Below are positions 1 to 8,466 of a stretch of DNA of 64,000 nt, piece by piece (positions within the stretch are counted from its first letter, which is position 1; each line of letters starts with the position of its first letter). The translations under genes and the position numbers were made by a program. The DNA lies in contig JACJYC010000004.1 in NCBI GenBank assembly GCA_020636325.1, positions 496,001-560,000 of the forward strand. The letters run 5' to 3'. A model generated the notes under the pieces. The model was not told the origin of the DNA. It did not search any database and saw only the letters and a list, made by a program, of their open reading frames with translations. Origin of the DNA: Lewinellaceae bacterium. Lineage in GTDB: Bacteria > Bacteroidota > Bacteroidia > Chitinophagales > Saprospiraceae.

Positions 1-288
1 GAATTGCCGTTGTCCCAGGAACCGTTCAAGCAGTTTGGTAAGCTGGCTCATCAGGTAGTTCAGTTCTTTTTCATCATAGGAGCGATCCGGGCAGAATCTG
101 CCCCAAATGGCTTCCCTGGTCAGATCGGAATGCCTGAATGCCTGATCGCCAAACGGTTTCAGCAGGTCAAAAAAGCGTACTAACGCTTCATTTTTATTGA
201 AATAGGGTGAACCTGCAAAATCGCTGAAAGCCCGGATTTCGCTTTTGTCGAGGCTCTGAAGGAGAAGTATCAACTTGCTGTGATGCAT
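1..288 (-). CDS. Hypothetical protein, N-terminal 96 residues (truncated by window edge)
   Basis: The frame is open from an ATG at 288 down to base 1, giving 96 residues that begin MHHSKLILLLQSLDKSE; the C-terminus lies outside the window. There is no signal peptide, and the sequence looks helical and soluble. It shares a distinctive N-terminal pattern with the complete 498-residue protein at 50712-52208: an early Leu-rich helix, then SPYFN, then a second helix ending in a LLERFL/QVEKYIFLEE-like segment. The two are therefore probably paralogs. I recall similar uncharacterised proteins in Saprospiraceae but know no function. The gene is divergent from the T9SS protein downstream. The interval between them holds a TTGCAA-N6-TTGCAA inverted repeat (348-365). 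Confidence 0.75.
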   Translation of the reverse strand, partial: MHHSKLILLLQSLDKSEIRAFSDFAGSPYFNKNEALVRFFDLLKPFGDQAFRHSDLTREAIWGRFCPDRSYDEKELNYLMSQLTKLLERFLGQRQF

Positions 289-524
289 TTGTATCCGCCT
301 TTTTAAGGACCGCTGAAATAATAACTGTCCACCAGGAGGCCTTCTGCTTGCAACCTGGATTGCAAAATAAATGCGGAATCCTGAGAAAACAATGGATTGG
401 AATCTAAAAATAATTGATAAACTATCCTATTGTTTGTAATTTAATTTTTTGAATAACAATATATTATGGTTAATATTGATCATTTTAAACTGCATTTTAT
501 GTTGATAAATGCGATAAAATGTAG

Positions 525-556
525 TTGTTTCGGACTGGCCGGCCGCTGTACCTTTG
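525..556 (+). promoter_or_regulatory. Bacteroidota-type promoter of the dockerin/cohesin-like gene
   Basis: A TTG (-33) at 525-527 is followed after 21 nt by TACCTTTG (-7) at 549-556, matching the phylum consensus TTG-N19-21-TAnnTTTG. Transcription would begin near 563, which favours the ATG at 587 over the one at 569. Confidence 0.65.
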
Positions 557-586
557 CCCTATAATTAAATGGCAACTAATTCGCCC

Positions 587-1690
587 ATGCACTTTAAAAG
601 CGTCAAATGCCTCATTTTATGCTGTTTGCTGGCTGTTCCGGTATGGCTTCAGGCACAAATATATCCCGGCGATGCCAACAACAACGGGCGGGTCAACAAT
701 GCCGATGTGCTGTATATCGGTTACGCCTACGGCACGGTCGGACCGGCCAGGATCAATCCGTCGGGCGAATTTACCCCGCAGGACGCCGCATTCTTCTGGA
801 GCCAGTCTTTTCCCGGCGGGCCGAACTACGCCTACGCTGACGCCAACGGCAACGGCCTCGTTGAGGTCAGCGACCTGTTTGCCGTGAACAACAATTACGG
901 GCTGGAAACCGGCTCTTTTTTTCCCGAACAATACATCATCGGTTTGCCCGGCATCCATCCCGCGCTGAGCCTGGGCATCGAAAACCCGGCAGGCAGCCTT
1001 TCGGTGCCGCAGGGAACCGTCCTGCAAATTCCTGTTTTCTTCGGCAGCGACCAACTGCCGGTTGAAGGCATTAACGGCCTTGCGTTCTCTCTGAATTACG
1101 ACCCGGATATCATTGCAGGCGCTTTCATCGACTTCAGCGGGGGGTGGATGAGCCAGGACAATCAGGCATTTATCTATCAACGGCTGCTTCCGGGGGGGAA
1201 ACTGGAGGCGGCCGTCACCCGTTTCGGGGAAGACCCCGTTTCCGGGGACGGCATTATCGGGGTGCTTTCCATTGTGGTGGAAGACAACCTGATCGATTTG
1301 CTCAACGGCCCGGATTCGCTGCATACCGTGATCGAGCTGGAGGATGTCATCGGTCGCGATTCCCTTTTCCATGTCATGCCGCTCATCAACGGCGGGATCA
1401 ACATCAGCATCTTCAATCCGGATAAATTTGTGGGATTACCGGCTGGGCCCGGCAAGGAGCCTGCCTTAAACGTATTTCCCAATCCGGCAACCGGCAGGAT
1501 ATGGGTTCAATCGAGCGCTTTAATGCTCCGGGCGGATATTTTCCATTCTTCCGGACAGTTGTACGCCGAATGGCCGGTCGATCGCACCAAACAGGTCAGC
1601 ATTGATGTGGCGGATCTGCCCCCGGGGGTCTGGCTGCTGCGGGTGGAAACGCCATTGGGTTGGATTACCCGCAAACTCATGAAATTGTAA
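587..1690 (+). CDS. Secreted dockerin-like/cohesin-like protein with T9SS type A sorting domain
   Basis: Predicted exported protein of 367 residues. A signal peptide (MHFKSVKCLILCCLL..LQA) is followed by two dockerin-type Ca-binding loops, DANNNGRVNNAD (around residue 28) and DANGNGLVEVSD (around residue 83), about 55 residues apart. Next comes a cohesin-like beta domain (about 140-275; PVFFGSDQLPVEGINGLAFS) and a C-terminal T9SS type A domain beginning NVFPNPATG. Dockerin and cohesin modules normally pair in protein-protein scaffolds; finding both in one chain suggests self-assembly or cell-surface display, which is inference. The truncated gene at the right window edge has the same module order. 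An in-frame ATG at 569 would add six residues, but it lies very close to the predicted transcription start, so 587 is preferred. Confidence 0.88.
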   Translation: MHFKSVKCLILCCLLAVPVWLQAQIYPGDANNNGRVNNADVLYIGYAYGTVGPARINPSGEFTPQDAAFFWSQSFPGGPNYAYADANGNGLVEVSDLFAVNNNYGLETGSFFPEQYIIGLPGIHPALSLGIENPAGSLSVPQGTVLQIPVFFGSDQLPVEGINGLAFSLNYDPDIIAGAFIDFSGGWMSQDNQAFIYQRLLPGGKLEAAVTRFGEDPVSGDGIIGVLSIVVEDNLIDLLNGPDSLHTVIELEDVIGRDSLFHVMPLINGGINISIFNPDKFVGLPAGPGKEPALNVFPNPATGRIWVQSSALMLRADIFHSSGQLYAEWPVDRTKQVSIDVADLPPGVWLLRVETPLGWITRKLMKL

Positions 1691-1696
1691 AGAAAA

Positions 1697-1724
1697 CAAG
1701 ACCGGAAAGGCACTTCCGGTCTTG
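1697..1724 (+). terminator. Perfect 11-bp hairpin between two T9SS genes
   Basis: CAAGACCGGAA (1697-1707) and TTCCGGTCTTG (1714-1724) form a perfect 11-bp stem with a 6-nt loop, 6 nt after the upstream stop codon. No strong T-run follows, so it may be a weak terminator or an mRNA-stabilising or processing hairpin within a two-gene unit. Confidence 0.6.
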
Positions 1725-1750
1725 ATGGTTTCACTTTAAATGATATTAAA

Positions 1751-4546
1751 ATGAAGGTAAAGTTAAAAAAGATTCTGACAACACTGCTGCCCATAATCGG
1801 CCTTGTGTTATTCGGTACGGGGCGGGTCCTGGCGGAGGACATTGTCGTATCGGGCCAGGTGGTTTTCGGGGAGCAGATGACGCCGCTGCCCGGATTTCCG
1901 GTCGATATCCAGCATGGAGGCGCCACGCTTGAAGCGATTACCGATGACAGCGGCCACTATGAGGTCACGCTGGAGAATGTCAACCCCAACAGCATCATCC
2001 AGGCCAGCGCTATGGATTGGTGTTCGGGGCAGCTCATTACCCAATACCTGCCGACGGCCATCGGCGGATACACGGCCAATTTCCATATTTGCGCCAACGT
2101 CGTAGATCCGCCGATAGACAGCACCTGCGCGGCTTTTTTTGTATATGAGCAGATCAGCGCGGATCCGTACATCGTCGCTTTTTATAACCTTTCGGCCGGC
2201 GACACCTGGACCTGGTCGTTTGGGGACGGGACGGCAAGCTCCGAGCTCGAACCTCAGCATACCTTCGGCGGCCCTGGCGCTTATCCCGTTACGCTGACGG
2301 TTTCGACGTCGGACTGTTCGGCCAGTTTTACCCAGCAAGTGATTGTCGGGGACACGATCGGATGCAATTGTCCGGCCGTTTATGACCCGGTTTGCGCCAT
2401 TCTTCCCGACGGGACCCTGCAACAGTTTCCGAATGCCTGTGAAGCGCAATGCGCCGGATACGGTCCCGGTCAGATCACGACCTGCGAAACGGATCCCTGC
2501 ATTTGTCCGCAGGTTTACGACCCGGTTTGCGTAACCACGCCGGACGGGCAAACGATCACCTTTCCGAACAGTTGTTATGCCGAGTGCGCAGGTTTCGGGG
2601 CGGATCAATATGTATCCTGCGACGGCGACTGCCAGTGCACCGATGAATGGGATCCGGTTTGCGTAGCTACGCCGGGCGGCGGCATCCTGTCCTTTTCAAA
2701 CCCCTGCGAAGCGGAATGCGCCGGTTTCACACCGGATATGTATTACTCCTGCGATTCAACCGGTTGCAACTGCCCGCAGGTTTATGACCCGGTTTGCGTA
2801 TTCAACCCCAACGGGGCGCCCATCACCTTCCCGAACAGCTGCTTTGCGGAATGTGCCGGCTACGGCCCCGATCAGTACGCGCCTTGCGACGGCGGCGGCT
2901 GCAATTGTGTTCCGGAATACGACCCGGTTTGCGTGATTACGCTTATCGGCGATACGCTGACCTTTACCAACAGCTGTTTTGCGGAATGCGCGGGTTTCGG
3001 ACCTGATGCGTACTTCTCCTGCGACGGCAATCCCGGAGGCGGCTGCCAATGTTATGAGATCTATGCGCCGGTATGCGTGATGGTGGATTCTACCATTGTT
3101 GAATTCCCGAATGACTGTTTTGCCGCCTGTGCGGGCTACGGACCGGATTCCTTTGTGGATTGCAACAACAGCGGTTGTTTCTGCCCCAACTACTACGACC
3201 CGGTTTGCGCGGTCAGTGCGACGGGAGACACCATTACTTTCGGAAACATCTGTTATGCCCTTTGCGCCGGTTTCGGGGAGGATCAGGTATTCTCTTGCGG
3301 AAATCCTGCGGGCTGCGACGCCTGTCCGCAAACCTACGATCCGGTTTGCGTATTTACGCCGAACGGAGGGTTTCTTACCTTCCCCAACTCCTGCTATGCC
3401 GTTTGCGCCGGGTTCGGCCCGGATCAGCTGTTCAATTGCGACGGCAACCCGGGCGACTCCACCGGTTGCCAGGCCTGGTTCTTTGCCGACGTCCTCAACC
3501 CGGTCGGTTTGACCGTACAGTTTGTGGATCAATCCTATATTCCGGGCGGGCAGGCGACCTATGTCTGGAGTTTCGGCGACGGCACCAGCAGCGATGAATG
3601 GACGCCGGTGCACGAATACCAGGCGGCCGGCATTTATGAGGTTACGCTGACGATCACAACGGAAAACGGTTGCACCAGCAGCCATAGCGAACATATTTGC
3701 GTGGGCAACGGCGACATCTTCCAGGGTCCGGATTGCCAGGCAATGTTCAACCTCTCTCAAACGGCGGTCAGCCTCTATACCTTCCAGTTTACGGACATTT
3801 CGGTGGGCAATCCGGTGAACTGGTTCTGGAGCTTTGGCGACGGCACGGCCAGCCAGCAGCAAAATCCGGTGCATACCTTCAGCAATGACGGCTTGTACAT
3901 CGTCAGCCTGACCATCGTCACGGCAAACGGCTGTTCCAGCACCATGTCCATGATCCTGGCGGCGGGCAGCAATGTGATCTACCCCGATTCGAGCTGTCAG
4001 GCGTTATTCCTGCCGTTCATCGAACAGGACAGCGTTGCGGGCGGCGTGTTCTTCCTGAATCTCTCCATACCGCCCGGAGCCGAATTCGAATGGGATTTCG
4101 GCGACGGTACGACCAGCTCTGAATTTATGCCGCTCCACGTGTACAGCGAGCCGGGAGTGTACGTGGTCACCATGACCATGACCAGCCCTGACGGCTGTAC
4201 GAGCACTTTCAGCGCTACAGTCGACCTGATTGAAAATAATGTGACCGGCAGGCCGGGCTTCACCCTTTCAACAGGTACATCGGATACCATTGAAGACCTC
4301 GATTGGACGGTTTATCCCAACCCGGCTTCCGCTGAAACCTATGTGGAATGGCAGGCCGGACAAGCGGGCGCTTACCAGCTGCAACTGATGGACCTCAACG
4401 GGAAAGTGATCCGTACCCTGTCGGGAAAAACAGCCCAGGGACCCCACTCGGAGCTGCTGCAAACAGCGGATCTGGTACCAGGAATTTATATGCTTCGCTT
4501 ACAAACGGACCAAGGTGTCGGCGTACGCCGTCTGATCCGTCAATAA
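1751..4546 (+). CDS. Secreted multi-Kazal, multi-PKD protein with T9SS type A sorting domain
   Basis: Protein of 931 residues. The order is: signal peptide; a carboxypeptidase-regulatory-like beta domain (about 30-118); PKD1 (about 125-203, WSFGDGTAS); eight tandem Kazal-type repeats (about 205-563); three more PKD domains (about 575-655, 662-740 and 752-830, each with W[SD]FGDGT); and a type A sorting domain (about 850-931, WTVYPNPAS). Each Kazal unit is about 45 residues with the pattern CxC..YDPVC..FPNSCxAxCAGFG..C, matching the six-cysteine spacing of Kazal serine-protease inhibitors. The usual Gly after PVC is replaced. The protein is likely displayed on or released from the surface; protease inhibition is inferred from the family only. 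It sits 60 nt after another T9SS cargo gene and is followed by a strong terminator. Confidence 0.9.
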   Translation: MKVKLKKILTTLLPIIGLVLFGTGRVLAEDIVVSGQVVFGEQMTPLPGFPVDIQHGGATLEAITDDSGHYEVTLENVNPNSIIQASAMDWCSGQLITQYLPTAIGGYTANFHICANVVDPPIDSTCAAFFVYEQISADPYIVAFYNLSAGDTWTWSFGDGTASSELEPQHTFGGPGAYPVTLTVSTSDCSASFTQQVIVGDTIGCNCPAVYDPVCAILPDGTLQQFPNACEAQCAGYGPGQITTCETDPCICPQVYDPVCVTTPDGQTITFPNSCYAECAGFGADQYVSCDGDCQCTDEWDPVCVATPGGGILSFSNPCEAECAGFTPDMYYSCDSTGCNCPQVYDPVCVFNPNGAPITFPNSCFAECAGYGPDQYAPCDGGGCNCVPEYDPVCVITLIGDTLTFTNSCFAECAGFGPDAYFSCDGNPGGGCQCYEIYAPVCVMVDSTIVEFPNDCFAACAGYGPDSFVDCNNSGCFCPNYYDPVCAVSATGDTITFGNICYALCAGFGEDQVFSCGNPAGCDACPQTYDPVCVFTPNGGFLTFPNSCYAVCAGFGPDQLFNCDGNPGDSTGCQAWFFADVLNPVGLTVQFVDQSYIPGGQATYVWSFGDGTSSDEWTPVHEYQAAGIYEVTLTITTENGCTSSHSEHICVGNGDIFQGPDCQAMFNLSQTAVSLYTFQFTDISVGNPVNWFWSFGDGTASQQQNPVHTFSNDGLYIVSLTIVTANGCSSTMSMILAAGSNVIYPDSSCQALFLPFIEQDSVAGGVFFLNLSIPPGAEFEWDFGDGTTSSEFMPLHVYSEPGVYVVTMTMTSPDGCTSTFSATVDLIENNVTGRPGFTLSTGTSDTIEDLDWTVYPNPASAETYVEWQAGQAGAYQLQLMDLNGKVIRTLSGKTAQGPHSELLQTADLVPGIYMLRLQTDQGVGVRRLIRQ

Positions 4547-4570
4547 ACACTGTGAATTACCTTAATTGTG

Positions 4571-4602
4571 GCCTCCCGGATACCCGGGGGGCTTTTTTCT
4601 TT
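4571..4602 (+). terminator. Rho-independent terminator
   Basis: The stem GCCTCCCGG (4571-4579) pairs with CCGGGGGGC (4584-4592) with one G-T wobble and a 4-nt loop. TTTTTTCTTTT follows immediately. It lies 24 nt after the Kazal/PKD gene. Confidence 0.85.
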
Positions 4603-4689
4603 TAAAATATCTGGTACCGGACACAATGAAAAATCAATTCCTGCGTAATTAATAGGTCAGGATTTTAAACTGGTCAAAATACAACTCCT

Positions 4690-4818
4690 ATGCCTGCTAC
4701 TACTCTCATGGTCATTGCCCTGGCCTTCATATTTTTAGGAAAGAAATTAGGTTCTTCCACGTCTCCCTATAAGGCGCAAAACCCTTCGCCTCCTTCCGAT
4801 TCCGCCTCCGGAAAATAA
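4690..4818 (+). CDS. Possible 42-residue single-pass membrane peptide
   Basis: A short frame starts at ATG 4690 and stops at TAA 4816-4818, directly abutting the stop of the convergent sortilin-like gene. The predicted product begins MPATTLMVIALAFIFLGKKL: one hydrophobic segment, a KK stop-transfer, then a Ser/Pro-rich tail. Composition and placement between a terminator and a convergent gene are compatible with a real small membrane protein. No promoter match was found and no homology is recognised, so this is a tentative call. Confidence 0.35.
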   Translation: MPATTLMVIALAFIFLGKKLGSSTSPYKAQNPSPPSDSASGK

Positions 4819-7800
4819 TCAATCCCGGCTTGTCTCATCGGCTTTTAGCCATTGCTCTGCCCTCAGATTTAAATTTTCCAATTCGGTTTTCAATTCATTG
4901 TACCGGTCAAAGGCGTCCTTGCCGGGCAACTGATCCGCCTGATCAACCATATAGGCGAGGTATTTGATCTGATCAATCAGCATCGGTTGGGTATAACGGA
5001 CCTTTGAGGAAACGAGCCTCGTTTCGATCTCGGATAAGACAGCGCCCGGTCTGGATTGGCTGTTTTCGCCGCTTTCCTTCAATTTTTCTGATTTTTTAGC
5101 GATGTTGTCCGCCAGGATTTTCGCGCGGCTTTCGAGGTCGCGGATGCGGATGGCGAGATTTTCCTGCGCAGCCAGCTCTTCTTCAGTGACCCCGGTAGCT
5201 ATTACCCTCGGGTCAGGGAGTATTCTCAGGGTTTGAACCAATGATTGGCCGTTGACGGTCAGGCTGATCGCATACAGCCCCGGCGCCGCCACCGGGCCGC
5301 TCTTATCCGATTCTTTAGCGTCCTTATCCCAGGGCCCCTGGTGCCGCATATCCCAGTGGAACCGGTGAAGGCCGGGTGAAGTGGACAGTTGTCCAGCAAC
5401 CTGGATGGTCCGGATGCCCGTGGCCATATCGGGTTCTTCATCCCGGGGTTCTCCGGGTTTTTTATGGCTGCTGAACGACCGGATCAATTCCTTCTTTGCA
5501 TTAAAGATCTCCAGGACGATTTCCCCTTCGGCAGGGTCCTTGAGGTAATAATCGATAACGGCAGCCGGCTCGGGATATTCGGGAATGGAGCCTTTTCTCG
5601 AACCCTGGTACCGCATGCGGACAGCATCCCTGGGTTGAAATAACCAGGCTTTGGATTCCGCAACCGGTTGGGAGAACTGCCTCAGGCCGGAAAGGTCATC
5701 CAGTATCCAGAACGAACGCCCCATGGTGGAAACGAGCAGGTCGCCCCGGTTGATCTTCAGGTCGGTTACCGGCGTAATGGGGAGGTTTTGCTGGAAGGCC
5801 ACCCAGTTCAGACCGTCGTCCATGGAGATATAGAGCCCGTATTCGGTTCCGGCGTACAGGAGGCCTTCCCGTTCGGGGTCTTCCCGGACGACCCGGGTCG
5901 GGTAATCGGCGGGAATGCCGTTTTTGCCGGTCGTGAGCAAGGTCCAGCTTTTTCCGTAGTTCTCCGTTTTGTAAATGTAGGGCCGCCAATCGCCGAGTTG
6001 GTAACGCAAAATCGCAGCATAGGCTTTACCCTCCTTATGCCTGGAGGGTTCCACGCAATCCACCCGGCCGCCGCCGGCCATGGGCGGCGTGACATTCTCC
6101 CATTTTTTGCCGCCGTCGCGGGTGACGTATACGGGGCCGTCGTTGGCGCCCGTCCAGATCAGGCCTTTCCGGAGGGGGGATTCCCGGATGGAATACAGCG
6201 TACTGTAATATTCCTCGCCCGTGACATCGCGGGTGATCGGTCCGCCGGATACGACCTGCGTTGCGGGATCGCGGGCGGTGAGATCAGGGGAGATGATTGC
6301 CCAGGTTTTGCCCCCGTCAGTGGTCTTATGGAGGTATTGAGAACCCTGATAAACGACATTCGGGTCGTGTGGAGAAACATGGATCGGCGCTACCCGCTGG
6401 AACCGGAATTCCAGATCGTCCGGATCATGACCGTATATGTTGGCGGCTCCGATATAGTATTGCAATTCCTGCCCCGTCCGGCGATCGTAAACCCCGAACC
6501 GGCCCTTGCAGTTGGAATAAACGATGTCGGGGTCGCCGGGTTTGGGTACGGCGGGGCCGGTTTCGCAGCCGCCGATTTCCTCCCAGTAGCCCTGCGCCCC
6601 CCCGGGAGAAGGGTAGGGCGGTAAATAGGGGACGGCGATGGTGGTATTGTCCTGTTGGCCGGCGTAGACGCGGTATGGAAACCGGTCATCGAATTCCACC
6701 TGATAGAGCTCGGCGGTGGGTTGATTGTCCTGGGTCGACCAGGTTTGGCCGCCGTTGGTTGTAATATTGGCCCCGCCGTCATTGGATTGGATGAAGACCT
6801 TGCTGTCGGCCGGATTGATCCAAAGGTCGTGATTGTCGCCATGCGGCGTGCGCTGGGACGACCAGCCTTTTCCGCCGTTCAAAGACTTGAAGAAACCTTC
6901 AGCGGAAACGTAAACGACATCGGCGTCCTGCGGATCGGCATCCACATTGCAATAATAGAAAGGGCGGTACAACAGCTCTTTTTTGGTGCTGACCAATTCG
7001 AAATTCGCGCCGCGGTCATCCGACCGGTAAAGCCCGCCTTCCCCTTCGGGCGCCTCCACCAGGGCGTACAACCTGGAGGGTGCGGCTTTTGAAACGGCCA
7101 GGTCGATTTTACCGATCTGGGCCTGGGGCAGTCCGCCGTACAGTTTTTTCCAGGTGTCGCCGCCGTCCTCCGATCTGTAAACGCCGCCGTTCTCACCGCC
7201 TGAAATAATGGTCCATGGTTTTCGCTCCACCCGCCAGGCCGCTGCGTAGAGGATATCCGGATTGTCCGGAGCGAATTCAACATCGACTATACCTACCGTA
7301 TCTGCGATGTAGAGGACTTGCTGCCAGGACTTGCCGCCGTCCTTGGTGCGATACAGTCCGCGCTCCGGATTGGGTAGAAAGGCCTGACCGATGGCAGCGG
7401 CAAATGCGATATCCGGGTTATCCGGATGGATTTCAATTGCACCGATATGGCCGGTTTCGCGCAGGCCGGTAAATTTCCAGGTTTTGCCGGCATTTTCGGA
7501 TTTATAGACGCCTTTACCGGCGATCACGTTGCTGCGGATGCCGTCGGAGCCCGTTCCGGCGTAGATGACCGAAGGATTGGAGGGCGCTACCCGTATGGCG
7601 CCGATGGACGGGGATGCGAAATAGCCGTCGGAGATATTTTTCCAGGTCGTCCCGTAATCATCGGTCTTCCAGACGCCCCCGCCCGTACTGCCCATATAAA
7701 AAACAGAGGGTTGGGATGCGACGCCTGTTACGGCGGTTACCCTGCCGCCCCGGGTGGGGCCGATGCAGCGGTACTCAAATGCCTGAAGGAACAGGGTATC

Positions 7801-7899
7801 CGGTTGGGGGATCACCCTGGCGGTTTGTCCGCCGGACGGCGTGGCCAGAGCAAGCAACTGAAGTGCGATAAATGCTATCTGGAGACTCAAGCGCGGCAT
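4819..7899 (-). CDS. Sortilin/VPS10-like Asp-box (BNR) repeat protein, exported
   Basis: Protein of 1026 residues with a signal peptide (cleavage near ATPSGGQ). At least ten Asp-box motifs of the type S/T-x-D-x-G-x-T-W are visible, for example KTDDYGTTWK, KSENAGKTWK, RTKDGGKSWQ, RSEDGGDTWK and VTRDGGKKWE, giving a large beta-propeller over about residues 45-730. A FlgD-like Ig segment (around 780-870, GLHRFHWDMRHQG) and a helical, coiled-coil-prone C-terminus follow. This matches the bacterial sortilin/VPS10 and WD40/YVTN/BNR-like families; the substrate is unknown and glycosidase activity should not be assumed. A clear paralog lies at 42220-45459. It is the last of three minus-strand genes that probably form one unit (10182 to 4819), 56 nt after its neighbour. 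No T9SS tail is visible. Confidence 0.85.
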   Translation of the reverse strand: MPRLSLQIAFIALQLLALATPSGGQTARVIPQPDTLFLQAFEYRCIGPTRGGRVTAVTGVASQPSVFYMGSTGGGVWKTDDYGTTWKNISDGYFASPSIGAIRVAPSNPSVIYAGTGSDGIRSNVIAGKGVYKSENAGKTWKFTGLRETGHIGAIEIHPDNPDIAFAAAIGQAFLPNPERGLYRTKDGGKSWQQVLYIADTVGIVDVEFAPDNPDILYAAAWRVERKPWTIISGGENGGVYRSEDGGDTWKKLYGGLPQAQIGKIDLAVSKAAPSRLYALVEAPEGEGGLYRSDDRGANFELVSTKKELLYRPFYYCNVDADPQDADVVYVSAEGFFKSLNGGKGWSSQRTPHGDNHDLWINPADSKVFIQSNDGGANITTNGGQTWSTQDNQPTAELYQVEFDDRFPYRVYAGQQDNTTIAVPYLPPYPSPGGAQGYWEEIGGCETGPAVPKPGDPDIVYSNCKGRFGVYDRRTGQELQYYIGAANIYGHDPDDLEFRFQRVAPIHVSPHDPNVVYQGSQYLHKTTDGGKTWAIISPDLTARDPATQVVSGGPITRDVTGEEYYSTLYSIRESPLRKGLIWTGANDGPVYVTRDGGKKWENVTPPMAGGGRVDCVEPSRHKEGKAYAAILRYQLGDWRPYIYKTENYGKSWTLLTTGKNGIPADYPTRVVREDPEREGLLYAGTEYGLYISMDDGLNWVAFQQNLPITPVTDLKINRGDLLVSTMGRSFWILDDLSGLRQFSQPVAESKAWLFQPRDAVRMRYQGSRKGSIPEYPEPAAVIDYYLKDPAEGEIVLEIFNAKKELIRSFSSHKKPGEPRDEEPDMATGIRTIQVAGQLSTSPGLHRFHWDMRHQGPWDKDAKESDKSGPVAAPGLYAISLTVNGQSLVQTLRILPDPRVIATGVTEEELAAQENLAIRIRDLESRAKILADNIAKKSEKLKESGENSQSRPGAVLSEIETRLVSSKVRYTQPMLIDQIKYLAYMVDQADQLPGKDAFDRYNELKTELENLNLRAEQWLKADETSRD

Positions 7900-7955
7900 G
7901 AGCAGAGAATCGGTTTTGGTATGCGATAACTGCCGGAATGAAAATCGGCAGCCAA

Positions 7956-8444
7956 TTATTTTTTTACAACCTTCGGGGCTTTTTGCAGCTGGGTTGCGGG
8001 ATCCAGGGTTTGTTTCCAGGCCGTGCCCGAGGCGTCGACATAGGTAATGGCCATGGTGAAATTGGTTTCGAGCCTGGCTGCGCCGGTGGCCTCCATGAGC
8101 AAACTATACAGGGCGCCGGTTTCGATCAGGTGGCCGGCCAGGGCATTTTTGACCGCGATATCCTGCCGTCCTACGATGTCAAGTTTGCTGAGGGTCACCG
8201 GAGGGCCCGGATTAAACAGTTTGAGGAAGGCGTCCCTGCCCAGGGGGGCAATTTGAAAGACGTTTATCTGCAAACCGCCGGAGGGCGCCGCTGCAATGGG
8301 TTTATCCTTCTTTTTTCGGCGGGTAAACCGGAACAGGATGATAAGCAGCAGCAGGGAAATTCCGCCGATTCCCCAGTGTTCCGGTTCCAGGTTTCGGAAA
8401 AAATCGGTGATGTCCTGCCACAAGGTCTCTGGTGTGATCTCCAT
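7956..8444 (-). CDS. Hypothetical membrane-anchored protein
   Basis: Product of 162 residues starting MEITPETLWQDITDFF. One transmembrane helix (about 28-44, GGISLLLLIILF) is followed by a basic stop-transfer FRFTRRKKK and then a likely non-cytoplasmic beta-rich domain of about 110 residues (GGLQINVFQIAPLGRDAF). A longer frame to 8504 would overlap the upstream amidohydrolase; the ATG at 8444 leaves a 22-nt gap and is preferred. No family is recognised. Its position between the amidohydrolase and the Asp-box protein suggests co-transcription, not a known function. Confidence 0.7.
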   Translation of the reverse strand: MEITPETLWQDITDFFRNLEPEHWGIGGISLLLLIILFRFTRRKKKDKPIAAAPSGGLQINVFQIAPLGRDAFLKLFNPGPPVTLSKLDIVGRQDIAVKNALAGHLIETGALYSLLMEATGAARLETNFTMAITYVDASGTAWKQTLDPATQLQKAPKVVKK

Positions 8445-8466
8445 CGGTTGCTCGGTTGAAATTGGC

